Shown piece after piece: positions 15,539 through 24,264 of a DNA stretch of 39,037 nucleotides (within the stretch, counting starts at the first letter, position 1; each line of letters starts with the position of its first letter). The notes beneath the pieces are model-generated. The model ran no database searches and was not told the DNA's origin. It was given only the letters and a program-made list of their open reading frames with translations. The stretch is from Candidatus Thalassarchaeum betae (GTDB lineage: Archaea > Thermoplasmatota > Poseidoniia > Poseidoniales > Thalassarchaeaceae). The stretch is taken from NCBI GenBank assembly GCA_022448665.1, contig JAKUUO010000006.1, positions 1 to 39,037 of the forward strand, read 5' to 3'. Made by a program: the position numbers and the translations under genes.

Positions 15539-16237
15539 TCAGGCCGCCACCCCCAACGCCGAGTCGAGTGATTCCGAGTCGAGTTTCCACAGGCCCGGCT
15601 CGAGGTACTCTTGGCCAACCAGCAGAGACATTCCCTCGCGTCGAGCTCTCTCGAGGAAGATATGCAGTGAGTCGCTGGCAGTGCGGTGAGCCTCCATCGT
15701 AGGCAGGATGCGCGGGTCCTCCGACGGCTCCATCGTCTCTCCAAGGTCCTGCCTGCGCGACATCCAGTCCAGCACGACCGACTCAGAGTACGACAACCGG
15801 TCGGTCTTGGCGAGGGCGTCGGAGAACTCCCCCCACATCTGCGGCCGGAGGAACTCCTCAACGGAGACTCCCCTGCCCAGCAGTGGCTCGATGTAGAGGT
15901 ACAGTCGGGCGTCCCAGCAGCGCCATTCGCCGACCGAGCACCAGTGGGCGAGGACGAGGGCCAGCTCGCAGGCCGAGTCAGGGGGGATTCGCTGTTCGCA
16001 CAGCGACCTTGACGGATCGGCCCCCTCGGCCCCATCAGACCACTCCAGCACGTCACCTTCCAAATCGGCGTCGAAGCCTCGGTGGAAGCGCGGGTCGGCC
16101 TCGGGACGCCTGTCTCTGAGTGCTTGTCCCTGCATGCCATCGAGCAACTGTTCTAGAGGCATCGAGCACAGTCCATCGAAGGCCTCGCGCTCGACCAGAA
16201 GCAGCATCACATCGGCCACGGCACTCGCCCTGAACAC
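15539..16237 (-). CDS. Protein of unknown function, upstream of nadM
   Basis: A 232-residue soluble protein that I do not recognise. It is rich in Glu, Leu and Trp, with no signal peptide or membrane segment. The sequence looks helical, for example YIEPLLGRGVSVEEFL and LSYSESVVLDWMSRR, and carries several Trp and Cys residues without a clear metal motif. The frame starts with GTG 16237; ATG 16207 is an alternative. It ends 11 bases before the nadM start, so the two are likely co-transcribed, but a link to NAD metabolism is only a guess. Confidence 0.6.
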   Translation of the reverse strand: MFRASAVADVMLLLVEREAFDGLCSMPLEQLLDGMQGQALRDRRPEADPRFHRGFDADLEGDVLEWSDGAEGADPSRSLCEQRIPPDSACELALVLAHWCSVGEWRCWDARLYLYIEPLLGRGVSVEEFLRPQMWGEFSDALAKTDRLSYSESVVLDWMSRRQDLGETMEPSEDPRILPTMEAHRTASDSLHIFLERARREGMSLLVGQEYLEPGLWKLDSESLDSALGVAA

Positions 16238-16283
16238 ACCACCCGGTGGTGCCCAAAGAACCCTCGCTCGCCTATGGCGAGCG
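16237..16283. repeat. Two palindromes in a divergent promoter gap
   Basis: One, 16237-16251, has 7-bp arms CACCACC/GGTGGTG around one base and touches the GTG start of the minus-strand gene. The other, 16265-16283, has 8-bp arms CGCTCGCC/GGCGAGCG around TAT. The gap lies between divergent genes (starts 16237 and 16321), so a terminator role is unlikely; operator or 5'-leader hairpins are more plausible. Confidence 0.42.
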
Positions 16284-16320
16284 TTAGAACGCCACCGGAT
16301 TCAAGAACCCGGGGCGGGGC

Positions 16321-17472
16321 GTGGATGGCGTCCGGGAAGGCACTGGAGGGATTGTACTGGCAACCATAGAAGAGCAGATCAAGTCCCTCGAGGACGAGAT
16401 TTCCAAGACCAAGTACAACAAGGCCACTCAGGGCCACATTGGCAAGCTCAAGGCCAAGATAGCCGCGCTGAGGGCCCGAAAGGAGAAAGCACAGGCACAT
16501 GCCAAGGCCAGCGGTGGTGGCCCCGGTTTCGAGGTCAAGAAGTCCGGCGACGCCTCGGTTGCGCTGGTCGGCTTCCCGAGTGTCGGGAAATCCAGTCTAA
16601 TCTCCCAACTGACAGAGGCTGACTCCAACATCGGCGACTTCGCCTTCACCACACTGACTTGCATACCCGGCCTGATGGAACACCGCGGCGCCAAGATCCA
16701 GATCCTCGACCTGCCTGGCCTCATCAAGGGGGCTGCCGAAGGCAAGGGTCGGGGCCGCGAGATCCTCAACGTCATCCGCAGCACTGACATGGTGCTGTAT
16801 GTCATCGACCCGTTCCAGGGTGCTCACTTCGAGATTCTCGACCACGAGCTCTGGAAGTCTGGGATGAGGCTCAATCAGAAGCCACCTCAGGTATTCATCA
16901 CGAGGACGAGGAGGGGCGGGATAGTGGTCCGATCGACGCTCGAGCAGACCAACCTGACGGAGGAGGAGATACAGGGCATCGTGCGCAGCTTCGGCATAGT
17001 CTCCGCCACCGTGACGCTGCGCACCGACGTCACAGACGATCACATCGTCGACACTTTGGCAGGCAGCAGAATCTACAGCCACGCGGTCATCGTCCTGAAC
17101 AAGATAGACCTCGCCACCGAGAAAGACCTCGAGGAGGCGAGGTCGCTGCTGCCAGAGGATTGGCCGGTCCTCGAGGTCTCAGCCAAAACGGGGGAAGGCA
17201 TAGAGCACATGAAGGACTTCATCTTCGAAAACCTCCATTTCATGTCGATCTACCTCAAGCCGCAGAGCAGGGAGGCGGACCTCATCGAGCCTCTGATCGT
17301 CAAGGATACCTCCACTGTGCGCGACGTATGTGTCAAACTGCACCGCGACTTCGTCCGCAAGTTCCGCTACGCCAGGGTCAAGGGACCGAGCGCCAAGTTC
17401 GACTGGCAGCGAGTCGGACTGGACCACGTCCTCATGGACGAGGATCTGCTCACCATCATCACCAGAAAATGA
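16321..17472 (+). CDS. DRG-family GTPase with TGS domain
   Basis: Developmentally regulated GTP-binding protein of the OBG class, a ribosome-associated GTPase in archaea and eukaryotes. It has the N-terminal helical region with TKYNKAT-HIGKLKAK, G1 GFPSVGKS, switch region FAFTTL, G3 DLPG followed by GKGRGRE, G4 NKID, and SAKTGEG. A C-terminal TGS domain runs from about residue 310 (LIVKDTSTVRDVCVKLH) to the end. The only ordinary start is GTG 16321, which gives a 12-residue leader not typical of the family. GGAGGG at 16345 lies just before a CTG (16357) and ATT (16351) that match the expected N-terminus, so an unusual start is possible. Confidence 0.93.
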   Translation: MDGVREGTGGIVLATIEEQIKSLEDEISKTKYNKATQGHIGKLKAKIAALRARKEKAQAHAKASGGGPGFEVKKSGDASVALVGFPSVGKSSLISQLTEADSNIGDFAFTTLTCIPGLMEHRGAKIQILDLPGLIKGAAEGKGRGREILNVIRSTDMVLYVIDPFQGAHFEILDHELWKSGMRLNQKPPQVFITRTRRGGIVVRSTLEQTNLTEEEIQGIVRSFGIVSATVTLRTDVTDDHIVDTLAGSRIYSHAVIVLNKIDLATEKDLEEARSLLPEDWPVLEVSAKTGEGIEHMKDFIFENLHFMSIYLKPQSREADLIEPLIVKDTSTVRDVCVKLHRDFVRKFRYARVKGPSAKFDWQRVGLDHVLMDEDLLTIITRK

Positions 17473-17530
17473 TGCGCGGTCGCAAGTTGACGTTGCGATG
17501 TATTCACGAACAGGACGCCCACGCCACAAC

Positions 17531-18298
17531 ATGGCCGAGGGTCCTGTCGATATCCTCCCTAGAGCCGAGCTTCGAGGCCTGGTGGAACACCTGAATCGCA
17601 GGCTCTACCTACTCGTGGCGGTTTTCCTAGTGGCTTTCATCGGTGGCTACCCGGCCGCAGGAGACGTCATCGAGTGGCTGCGGCATGCAGATGGCTACAA
17701 GCCAAACGACGTTCAGATTATCATACTCCAGCCGATGGAAGTCGTCCTCCTGAGGCTGAGGATAGCATTCAATCTCGGTATGGTGCTGGTCGCGCTGACC
17801 CTGATGTGCGATCTGGGATGGAACGGTCGGGCGATTCTCTCTGAGGCTCGCCGGAAGAAGTTCGTCCCGATTGGGGGTGGCCTCGGAGGACTGCTGTTCG
17901 TCATCCTCGGCTCCACGGCTCTAGGGGCGCTGGGGGCGATGTACGCACACGAGATACTGGTCCCGATGCTGTTGCAGTACCTCTCGGAGGATGCGGCTGC
18001 ATCGGGACTCGAGTCGACTTGGCAATTGCAATCATGGATCGGCTTCATCATCGGGCTGTACTTCGCCTCCGTGCTGGGCTTCCAAGTCCCGCTTGCGGTC
18101 CTGCTGCTGCTGCGTTACGATGTCATCGAGCGCTCCGCAATCACGGAAAACCGCGGGGTCTTCTGGTTCTCCGCTCTGCTGGTGGGCGCGCTGCTCTCAC
18201 CGCCCGACCCGCTCTCGCTCTTCCTAGTCGGCGGGCCTATGCTGGTCCTGCTCGAGTTCGCACTGGTCATCGACAGACTCACGCGGACTCGAGGCTGA
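17531..18298 (+). CDS. tatC: Twin-arginine translocase subunit TatC
   Basis: A 255-residue polytopic protein with the TatC layout: a soluble N-terminus with HLNRRLYLLVAVFLVAF, about six membrane helices, a conserved Pro/Glu-containing region before the third helix and FQVPLAVLLLL. TatC recognises twin-arginine signal peptides and passes folded proteins across the membrane. No tatA is nearby. ATG 17531 gives the usual short N-terminus; an in-frame ATG at 17498 would add 11 residues. Its end overlaps the convergent MFS gene by 20 bases. Confidence 0.88.
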   Translation: MAEGPVDILPRAELRGLVEHLNRRLYLLVAVFLVAFIGGYPAAGDVIEWLRHADGYKPNDVQIIILQPMEVVLLRLRIAFNLGMVLVALTLMCDLGWNGRAILSEARRKKFVPIGGGLGGLLFVILGSTALGALGAMYAHEILVPMLLQYLSEDAAASGLESTWQLQSWIGFIIGLYFASVLGFQVPLAVLLLLRYDVIERSAITENRGVFWFSALLVGALLSPPDPLSLFLVGGPMLVLLEFALVIDRLTRTRG

Positions 18299-20216
18299 TG
18301 CCGCGGTTGCGGGCATCCTCCTCCTTAGCCGCACGGCGACCGTCGTCGACATCGACCCACTTCATCATCACCGCGCCGATGACGATCAGGACGCAGATGC
18401 TGGCTATTCCAACTCTGCTGTCGTACATCACTGTGAGAGTTCCGTACAGGAACGGTCCGAGGATTGCTGCCACTCTGCCGAAGAAGCCGAAGAAGCCGAA
18501 GAACTCGGCGCTGCGGGTCTCAGGCACCATCTGGCCGAAGAGGCTGCGCGCCAGTCCCTGGGAGCCGCCCAGCAGAGCTCCTGCCATGCAACCCAGTAGC
18601 AGGAACTGGAGGAAGACCCCGAATCCGAGGGGGCCCCAAAGATTGTCACGAGCGGCATCAGATACGAAATCCAGAGGACCATCCCCCAGACTCGTAGGGT
18701 GATCGTCGCCCAGTGCGGTGGTGCCGTCCATTTCCCCTCCTCGCACGCTCATACTCAAGCGGCTGTCCTCGTCGAAAGTAGTGGTGAAATCAGAGATTCT
18801 GCCGACATCCGAGACCACCGAAGCTGGACCAGCGGGGTCGTCGAATTCGTAAATCGCATCCCCGGCCTCGTTCTCGACGAGGTGCGAGGGGAGGAGATCC
18901 GACCACTCGGACGCCCAAGCCTGCTCCTCATTGCTCTGAGACAGGCCGTGAGCGTAGGTGCTGTCACCGACGGATACCACATACTGCCCCTTTCCAGCTA
19001 GGCGTTGCTGCAACCATATTGACGGATTGGGGTTGGGAGTGCTGGCAGGATCCAGCGGGTCGGTGCCTGCCTCTGCCTCCGCCGCGTTGCTGTACCAGTC
19101 GCCGTCAGTATCGTCATCGTCCGCATCTGCAATCCCATCGCCATCCGTGTCCCAGTCAAACTGGATGTCGTACTCGTCATGCGAATCGAGAACCAGTGGG
19201 GCGAAGGACAACGCGCCGACAATGACGACAACCCACATGACCAATGAGAATGAGAGCGCGTAGTGCGTGGAGGTCCTCTTTGAGAGCATTGTGAAGCCAA
19301 TTGCACAGGGCGCGGCCACGAACTGGATGATCAGGATGATGGCGATCAAATTCCCGATGGTCAGGCCGAGTACTGTGACCCCGTAGATTCCAGCCAAGGC
19401 GGAGACGCTGTTGATGCCATCGATGAAGAAGAAGTAGGCGAGCATGTAGATGAACAGCGTGCGGAAGTGCGCGATTTGGCCGAAGGTCTTCTTCAACTCG
19501 CTGATGGCCAGCTTCGCGGAGTCAACGACCCCGAGGCTTTCCATCTCGTTCTCGATCGGCGGCTCAGGCACCCAAGCAAAGGTCAGGCAAGCGAATCCCA
19601 GCCACCACACCCCGGACGAGGCCATGATGAACGGGATGACCCAATCGGCGATGATCGTGGAATACATAACGAGGTGGACCGCGAGCAGGAGTCCGCCCCC
19701 TAGGTAGCCGTAGGCGTACGCTCTGTTCGAGATGGCGTCCATCTCGTCGTCGGTGCCCAAATGGGGCAGAAGTGCGTTGTAGAACACACCCGCGCCGTTC
19801 AATCCGACGTTCGCCATGAGGAACATCACAATCAGCCAGGCCCACTGATTGGATACTCCGAGCATCGGGGCAAAGGCTAGCAGGAAGGTTGACCCGGCCC
19901 CCAGATAGGTCAGGACCCTAAGCCACCACATCTTGATGGCGCGACGGTCGGCGATGACGCCGAGGGAGGGAGCGAGTATGGCGACGAAGATGGCAGCAAT
20001 CGTCACCGAGAAGGACCAGATTGCGTCGCTGGTCATCCCCACCCCGAGGACAGTGGCCTCCAGCCCATTCGCCTTCAGGAAGATGTAAGCGAACCATCCA
20101 GGCAGCACAGCAGTGGTGACGCTGGTCTCGAAAGAGGACTTGGCCCAATCGTAGAATGCGTATCCTCGTACTGCTCGGGGGTCTGAGGCGCGGTCTAGTT
20201 CAACTGTGTCTGACAT
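18279..20216 (-). CDS. MFS transporter (UMF1/Atg22-like) with calcium-repeat insert
   Basis: A 645-residue permease. The N-terminus VRGYAFYDWAKSSFET is the hallmark of the UMF1/Atg22 branch of the major facilitator superfamily, which in fungi exports amino acids from vacuoles; the archaeal substrate is unknown. About twelve hydrophobic helices are visible. Between residues about 340 and 520 lies a polar extracytoplasmic insert containing DWDTDGDGIADADDDDTDGD, a thrombospondin type-3-like calcium-binding repeat, and a second region with little recognisable sequence. ATG 20216 (MSDTVELD) fits; the frame extends 55 codons further but looks non-coding. Confidence 0.83.
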   Translation of the reverse strand: MSDTVELDRASDPRAVRGYAFYDWAKSSFETSVTTAVLPGWFAYIFLKANGLEATVLGVGMTSDAIWSFSVTIAAIFVAILAPSLGVIADRRAIKMWWLRVLTYLGAGSTFLLAFAPMLGVSNQWAWLIVMFLMANVGLNGAGVFYNALLPHLGTDDEMDAISNRAYAYGYLGGGLLLAVHLVMYSTIIADWVIPFIMASSGVWWLGFACLTFAWVPEPPIENEMESLGVVDSAKLAISELKKTFGQIAHFRTLFIYMLAYFFFIDGINSVSALAGIYGVTVLGLTIGNLIAIILIIQFVAAPCAIGFTMLSKRTSTHYALSFSLVMWVVVIVGALSFAPLVLDSHDEYDIQFDWDTDGDGIADADDDDTDGDWYSNAAEAEAGTDPLDPASTPNPNPSIWLQQRLAGKGQYVVSVGDSTYAHGLSQSNEEQAWASEWSDLLPSHLVENEAGDAIYEFDDPAGPASVVSDVGRISDFTTTFDEDSRLSMSVRGGEMDGTTALGDDHPTSLGDGPLDFVSDAARDNLWGPLGFGVFLQFLLLGCMAGALLGGSQGLARSLFGQMVPETRSAEFFGFFGFFGRVAAILGPFLYGTLTVMYDSRVGIASICVLIVIGAVMMKWVDVDDGRRAAKEEDARNRGISLESA

Positions 20217-20325
20217 ATGATACCCAAGCGGCGCTGGAGGTTCGAGGGTTTGAGCATTGGGGAGGAGGCGTACATGTTCCGTCATTGCATTCTTGGACTG
20301 GACGCCGCACGCGTGGAGTGTTGGC

Positions 20326-21432
20326 ATGACTGTCTGGGACCAGCCCAAGGAGAATTCGCTCGCAGCACTGCTGCATGGCATGCAGTTCGCCGACGGAATC
20401 GAGTTCGACCTTCGCCTCAGCAGCGACGGCGAGTTCGTGGTCTACCACAACGAGCTGGTTCCGGGAGAGGGAGGCAAATTCGAGAGGAGCATAGAGAGGA
20501 TGAGCACCAGCGAAATACGCTCTCTAGGCACCGTGACATTCGATGAGTTGCTCTCTCAAGGAGTATTAACAGATGTCTGGCATGCCGGTGGAAAGACTGC
20601 AAACATCGAGTTCAAAGTTCCGCATCCAGCAGCGCAGATAGACGACGTCGATGCTCATCTGAGTGCCATGATGGGACTCCTAGAAGAGAGCCTTGACCCA
20701 TTTGACCTGCCCGACAGGTCCGCACTGGTGTACAGCTTCAGCCCGAGAATCGGACCTGTCGCTAAGTCAGTCGGATTCGGGCTTCCGGTGACTCGTCTGT
20801 CACCCTATCTCAGACCTTGGGGCAGTTATCGGATCAAACGACTCGTCGGGACCCCGGGCTTCGTGCTCAGCACGGTCACAGGCCTGATCAAGGAGCATCG
20901 CGAGGAGGGGATGCCTGCCATTGCAATGGCCCTCCAGTACCTGCAGGGGTGGGAGCGTTTCGCACATCCCGGAACACCGATGGCAATCAGTGGAGGGGGT
21001 CTCGAGCGCCTCAACAGGGCTCGAGCAGGGATGGGACTGCATGTGTGGCCTGCGCCGCTGGAACTAGAGGCTTCGATGCTGGAAGCGGGAATATCGCTCA
21101 TCTCCGATCATATGGACCCGAGTGTCTTCTCCCTACCTGATGGCAAGGCACGCTGGATGAGGCCTGCCAGCCAGCCGCTCGACGATGAGTGGCGCGGGCG
21201 CCTCGATGGTGCCTCGGACTCGGAGCGAGGTGACCTGATCAGGGAAGCGGGAGAATCCCTTCCAACATGGCCCGAATTAGGGAGCAACCGAAAGAGGGAG
21301 ATGGTCACCGAGCAGGGCCACCGCATGTTCTGGGCCGGGTCGGAAGACAAGTGGGCCGCAGAGGCTGAGAACGGGCTACCATGGGGCAGTCCAAGACTGA
21401 TTGGGCATCGTGGAGCGGGCGACACCGACTGA
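20326..21432 (+). CDS. Glycerophosphodiester phosphodiesterase-like protein with permuted motif order
   Basis: The 368-residue product has GDPD motifs, but not in the usual order. Near the N-terminus are KENSLAALL (like PENTLAAF), Glu26 and Asp28 in DGIEFDLRLSSDG, and His41 in VVYHN. The first motif of the family, HRG with the catalytic His and Arg, is missing from the N-terminus and instead occurs at the extreme C-terminus as RLIGHRGAGDTD (His361, Arg362), just before the stop. The last barrel strand is probably around ISLISDHMDP. This suggests a circular permutation of the TIM barrel. Upstream sequence in this frame has no HRG. Likely reaction: hydrolysis of glycerophosphodiesters from lipids. 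A divergent MFS gene starts 109 bases away. Confidence 0.76.
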   Translation: MTVWDQPKENSLAALLHGMQFADGIEFDLRLSSDGEFVVYHNELVPGEGGKFERSIERMSTSEIRSLGTVTFDELLSQGVLTDVWHAGGKTANIEFKVPHPAAQIDDVDAHLSAMMGLLEESLDPFDLPDRSALVYSFSPRIGPVAKSVGFGLPVTRLSPYLRPWGSYRIKRLVGTPGFVLSTVTGLIKEHREEGMPAIAMALQYLQGWERFAHPGTPMAISGGGLERLNRARAGMGLHVWPAPLELEASMLEAGISLISDHMDPSVFSLPDGKARWMRPASQPLDDEWRGRLDGASDSERGDLIREAGESLPTWPELGSNRKREMVTEQGHRMFWAGSEDKWAAEAENGLPWGSPRLIGHRGAGDTD

Positions 21433-22614
21433 TTACTCGAGTCGTTGGTGCGGCTGTTCGCGCGGGATATACTTGGGCCTGTAAATCGGTGTGCCCCGGC
21501 CTTCACGCGCGCTGCGCTCGTCCAGTATCTGCGCGCAGATTCCAGCGACCCGCGCCCAGCCGAAGAAGGTCGTGTAATAGTCCGGTTTGCGGAAGCCGAC
21601 CGAGTGAAGAAGGCTGCCACTGGCGAGGTCGACGTTAGGGTACGGGTTGCTGATCTTCGGTATTTCCTTCAGGATTGGAGGTACGACCTCTCGGAGAGCA
21701 GTGACGGTCCGGAAGTTCTCGTCATCAGGGCATATCTCCTCGCCGAGTTCTATCAAGAGTCTGGCCCGGGGGTCCTCGGCGCGAAGAACGCCGTGGCCGA
21801 AACCGTAGATTGGTCGGCGGGCCGCCAGCTCCGAGCGCACGAAGGCCTCGATCTCATCGGGGTCCGAGGTCCCTATCCTCTGAACGAACTCGAGGCAAGC
21901 CTGGTTGGCGCGTCCGTGCAGAGGCCCCGACAGCGCGTTCATGGCGCTGGCGATAGAGGCGTAGACCGAGGCGCGGCCGCTGGCAACGGCTTTACCGGAG
22001 AAGGTCGAGAGGTTGCCGCCGCCATGGTCCATGTGCAGTATGAAGAAGAAGCGGAGCATGCGTTCCATCCGCTTGGCTTCGTCCCCTTCGACACCGAGCA
22101 TGTGAACGAAGTTCTCGACCAGTCCGAGTTCGGGCTTGCGCGGCTTGAGTTTCTCAGGCTTGCCACCGCGCAGAAGGAACAGCCTAGCCATCAGTTCGGG
22201 CATCCTGGCGATGAGGTTCATCGCGTCGGCTCGGCTCGAACCCGGTCTTCGAGTGTTGGTGTCGGCCGCTCCGAGTGCCATGATGCCGATAGCCAGCCAG
22301 TCCATCGGATGGCCGCTCCCGGGAGTTAGTGACTCAAGCACCCTAAGTGCCCCAGTAGGTATCTCCTCGGCCCTGTGAGCCAGCTCCGCTCGGAAGGCAT
22401 CGGATTCCTCCCCGGTGGGGAGGCGCTTGTGCATCAGGAGGTAGATTACGTCCTCCTCCTCGAGGTTGGCTAGGTCCCCCACAGGATAGCCGACGTAGTG
22501 GACGCCCTCGATCGGATCGACGTAGGAAGTCCTGCAGGTTCCTACCGGAACCCCCCTCAGACCGGAGTCCAGATCGGCCTCTGTTATCGTGTAGAGCGTG
22601 TCCTCGTCACCCAT
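21433..22614 (-). CDS. gltA: Citrate synthase
   Basis: Condenses oxaloacetate and acetyl-CoA to citrate. The 393-residue length fits the short dimeric archaeal/Gram-positive type. Key parts are HMDHGGGNLSTF and GPLHGRANQ with active-site His, GFGHGVLR with the second His, and the catalytic Asp in NPYPNVDLASG; later RPKYI. ATG 22614 is preceded by GGAG at seven bases and begins MGDEDTLYTITEADLD. The stop abuts the convergent phosphodiesterase gene. It belongs with SucCD in the citric acid cycle. Confidence 0.95.
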   Translation of the reverse strand: MGDEDTLYTITEADLDSGLRGVPVGTCRTSYVDPIEGVHYVGYPVGDLANLEEEDVIYLLMHKRLPTGEESDAFRAELAHRAEEIPTGALRVLESLTPGSGHPMDWLAIGIMALGAADTNTRRPGSSRADAMNLIARMPELMARLFLLRGGKPEKLKPRKPELGLVENFVHMLGVEGDEAKRMERMLRFFFILHMDHGGGNLSTFSGKAVASGRASVYASIASAMNALSGPLHGRANQACLEFVQRIGTSDPDEIEAFVRSELAARRPIYGFGHGVLRAEDPRARLLIELGEEICPDDENFRTVTALREVVPPILKEIPKISNPYPNVDLASGSLLHSVGFRKPDYYTTFFGWARVAGICAQILDERSAREGRGTPIYRPKYIPREQPHQRLE

Positions 22615-22694
22615 GTTAATGCTCCAACCATTGCATCTAGAGAGGAACACATGATAACTTCTCCGACAATAGAATCAGTGAGAGGCGAGGCGGA

Positions 22695-23129
22695 ATGAGC
22701 GCACCCGTGCCACACGACTCGACACTGCTTGACTGGAGCGAGTTGTCCGAGGAGGAGCAAGGGCTGTTCATCGAGGGCTGCGAGCTCTTCGACCAGGCTG
22801 AGTTCTGGCACGCGCACGAATCCTGGGAGGATCTCTGGAAGGGACTCAAGCCTCGCGAGTGCAGAGCAGAGATCGACGCCGTCCAAGGCATGATACAGTG
22901 CGCGGCGTTGTTGTACAACTACGAACGCAGCAAGGTCAGGGGCGTCGTGAACATGGCTTCGAAGCTGATCAGGAGGCTCGATGGAGTCGAGCACGGAATC
23001 TGGGGTGTCGACATCGCTAGGCTGCGAGTCGAATTGACGCCTTTCATCAGGGACGCTGCCGCCGACGAACCAAAGTGGGGTCTGCCGACAGACTCCGTCA
23101 AACTGATTGGCGGTTGGAAATCGGCCTGA
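22695..23129 (+). CDS. DUF309 family protein
   Basis: A small 144-residue helical protein. The core FIEGCELFDQAEFWHAHESWEDLWKG matches the DUF309 signature (FNxGxYxEAHExWE-W), followed by AVQGMIQCAALLYN. The family has no confirmed biochemical role; conserved His and Glu residues suggest a binding site. ATG 22695 is preceded by GAGGCGAGGCGG. It is divergent from citrate synthase. Confidence 0.83.
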   Translation: MSAPVPHDSTLLDWSELSEEEQGLFIEGCELFDQAEFWHAHESWEDLWKGLKPRECRAEIDAVQGMIQCAALLYNYERSKVRGVVNMASKLIRRLDGVEHGIWGVDIARLRVELTPFIRDAAADEPKWGLPTDSVKLIGGWKSA

Positions 23130-23185
23130 GGGTCGAAAAACGGGGATTGGCGGCCGTAACGGTGATAGTGGGGCCGTATGCGCGC

Positions 23186-23809
23186 ATGCTCGTGTCCGGC
23201 TGGCGTGACAGGCTCGATGAGCTCGACCCCGACCATAGGCACATGCTGGAAGGCGGCTCGCTGAGCCGAATGTTCCTGCGCTACCCGCTGACCGTCTCCC
23301 ACCCTGTGTTCGTCGGTGGTTTCTACGGTCTGCTGATTGGTCTAACCCTGCTGCTCCCATTCGGATACCAAGGGAATGCGGATGGGAATGAGTGGGAGGG
23401 GATAATCCGAGAATGGGGGCTGCAGACGCTCATCCTAGTGACTATGACCGCTTTCCTAGGTGGTTTCTCGTCCTTCGTGGCCTCTATGGTAAAGCGCCCG
23501 CCGATTCGTCTCGAGAACCGCCGGAGGTACCTGTTCCCATTCCCCTTCATCGGACTGATCTTACTCTCTGTCTCGATGATGAACGAGATTCCCGAGTACG
23601 CCACTTGGCTCGGGTGGTTCCTCTTGGTCTTCCCCGGACCGCTCTACGTTCACCTGTCGTACGCGCCCAGATGGAGGATACTGGACAGGCTGGACCGTGG
23701 CCTGATGCCCTTCGAGGGCATGCGCAAGACGATTGCCGAGGCTCCAACTGAAGATGCTGCCGAGGTTGATGACGAGGAGCTCGACGAAGTCGTCGAGGCC
23801 TCGGGCTAG
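23186..23809 (+). CDS. Four-helix membrane protein of unknown function
   Basis: From ATG 23186 the product is 207 residues. Four hydrophobic segments are visible: FVGGFYGLLIGLTLLLPFGY, LQTLILVTMTAFLGGFSSFVA, YLFPFPFIGLILLSVSMM and ATWLGWFLLVFPGPLYV. A basic loop separates the second and third, and the tail is acidic (EDAAEVDDEELDEVVEASG). No known family signature is apparent. GTG codons upstream (near 23162-23168) are possible starts. The gene follows the DUF309 gene by 56 bases and may be in its transcript. It ends with a 4-base overlap with the convergent thioesterase gene. Confidence 0.72.
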   Translation: MLVSGWRDRLDELDPDHRHMLEGGSLSRMFLRYPLTVSHPVFVGGFYGLLIGLTLLLPFGYQGNADGNEWEGIIREWGLQTLILVTMTAFLGGFSSFVASMVKRPPIRLENRRRYLFPFPFIGLILLSVSMMNEIPEYATWLGWFLLVFPGPLYVHLSYAPRWRILDRLDRGLMPFEGMRKTIAEAPTEDAAEVDDEELDEVVEASG

Positions 23810-24261
23810 CCGCTGCCACTCGCCTCGAGTTCGAGCATCCTGGCCCGGAGGCTGTCGGGCATCGGCGTGCTGTGGTTGGCGTTGTAGTCGAAAACCACCC
23901 CTGAGACAGTGGCCGTTACTACCTTCTGGCCGCCCAGGGCTGCGCTCGTCAGCCTGTATCCCATCTGAAACGAAGATGTGCCGATGCTGGTAATGGTGGT
24001 GTGCACCGTGACTGTGTCAGGGAAGGTTACGGGGGCGTGGTAGTCCACATTGAGACCCGCGAGAATGGGGCCTATTCCCTCCTGCTCGAGCAGGTCGGTG
24101 AATCCGCAGGCGACGAAATAGTGCATCCTCGCCGTCTCCATCCACCTGATGAACACAGTGTGGTTGACGTGGTTGAGAGCATCCATCTCACCCCACTGTA
24201 CCGCCAGTTCGCAGCTTATCGGCCAGCGACCGAGTCCGTCTTGTCCCTCTGCCATGTTCAT
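23806..24261 (-). CDS. Acyl-CoA thioesterase, 4-hydroxybenzoyl-CoA thioesterase (hotdog) family
   Basis: A 151-residue hotdog-fold protein. WGEMDALNHVNHTVFIRWMETAR matches the YbgC/FadM-type core, in which the Asp and the N-terminal helix Glu take part in thioester hydrolysis. The strands VDYHAPVTFPDTVTVHT and SFQMGYRL follow. It probably releases free acids from acyl-CoA or acyl carriers; the substrate is unknown. Starts lie at 24261 and, two codons on, 24255. It follows the Kbl gene by three bases, so the two are one operon. Confidence 0.86.
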   Translation of the reverse strand: MNMAEGQDGLGRWPISCELAVQWGEMDALNHVNHTVFIRWMETARMHYFVACGFTDLLEQEGIGPILAGLNVDYHAPVTFPDTVTVHTTITSIGTSSFQMGYRLTSAALGGQKVVTATVSGVVFDYNANHSTPMPDSLRARMLELEASGSG

Positions 24262-24264
24262 GCC

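Noticed and set aside
16225..16320. Possible type II tRNA with a long variable arm
   Set aside because: The strong hairpin could be a variable arm, but no T-arm consensus or matching acceptor stem exists on either strand.
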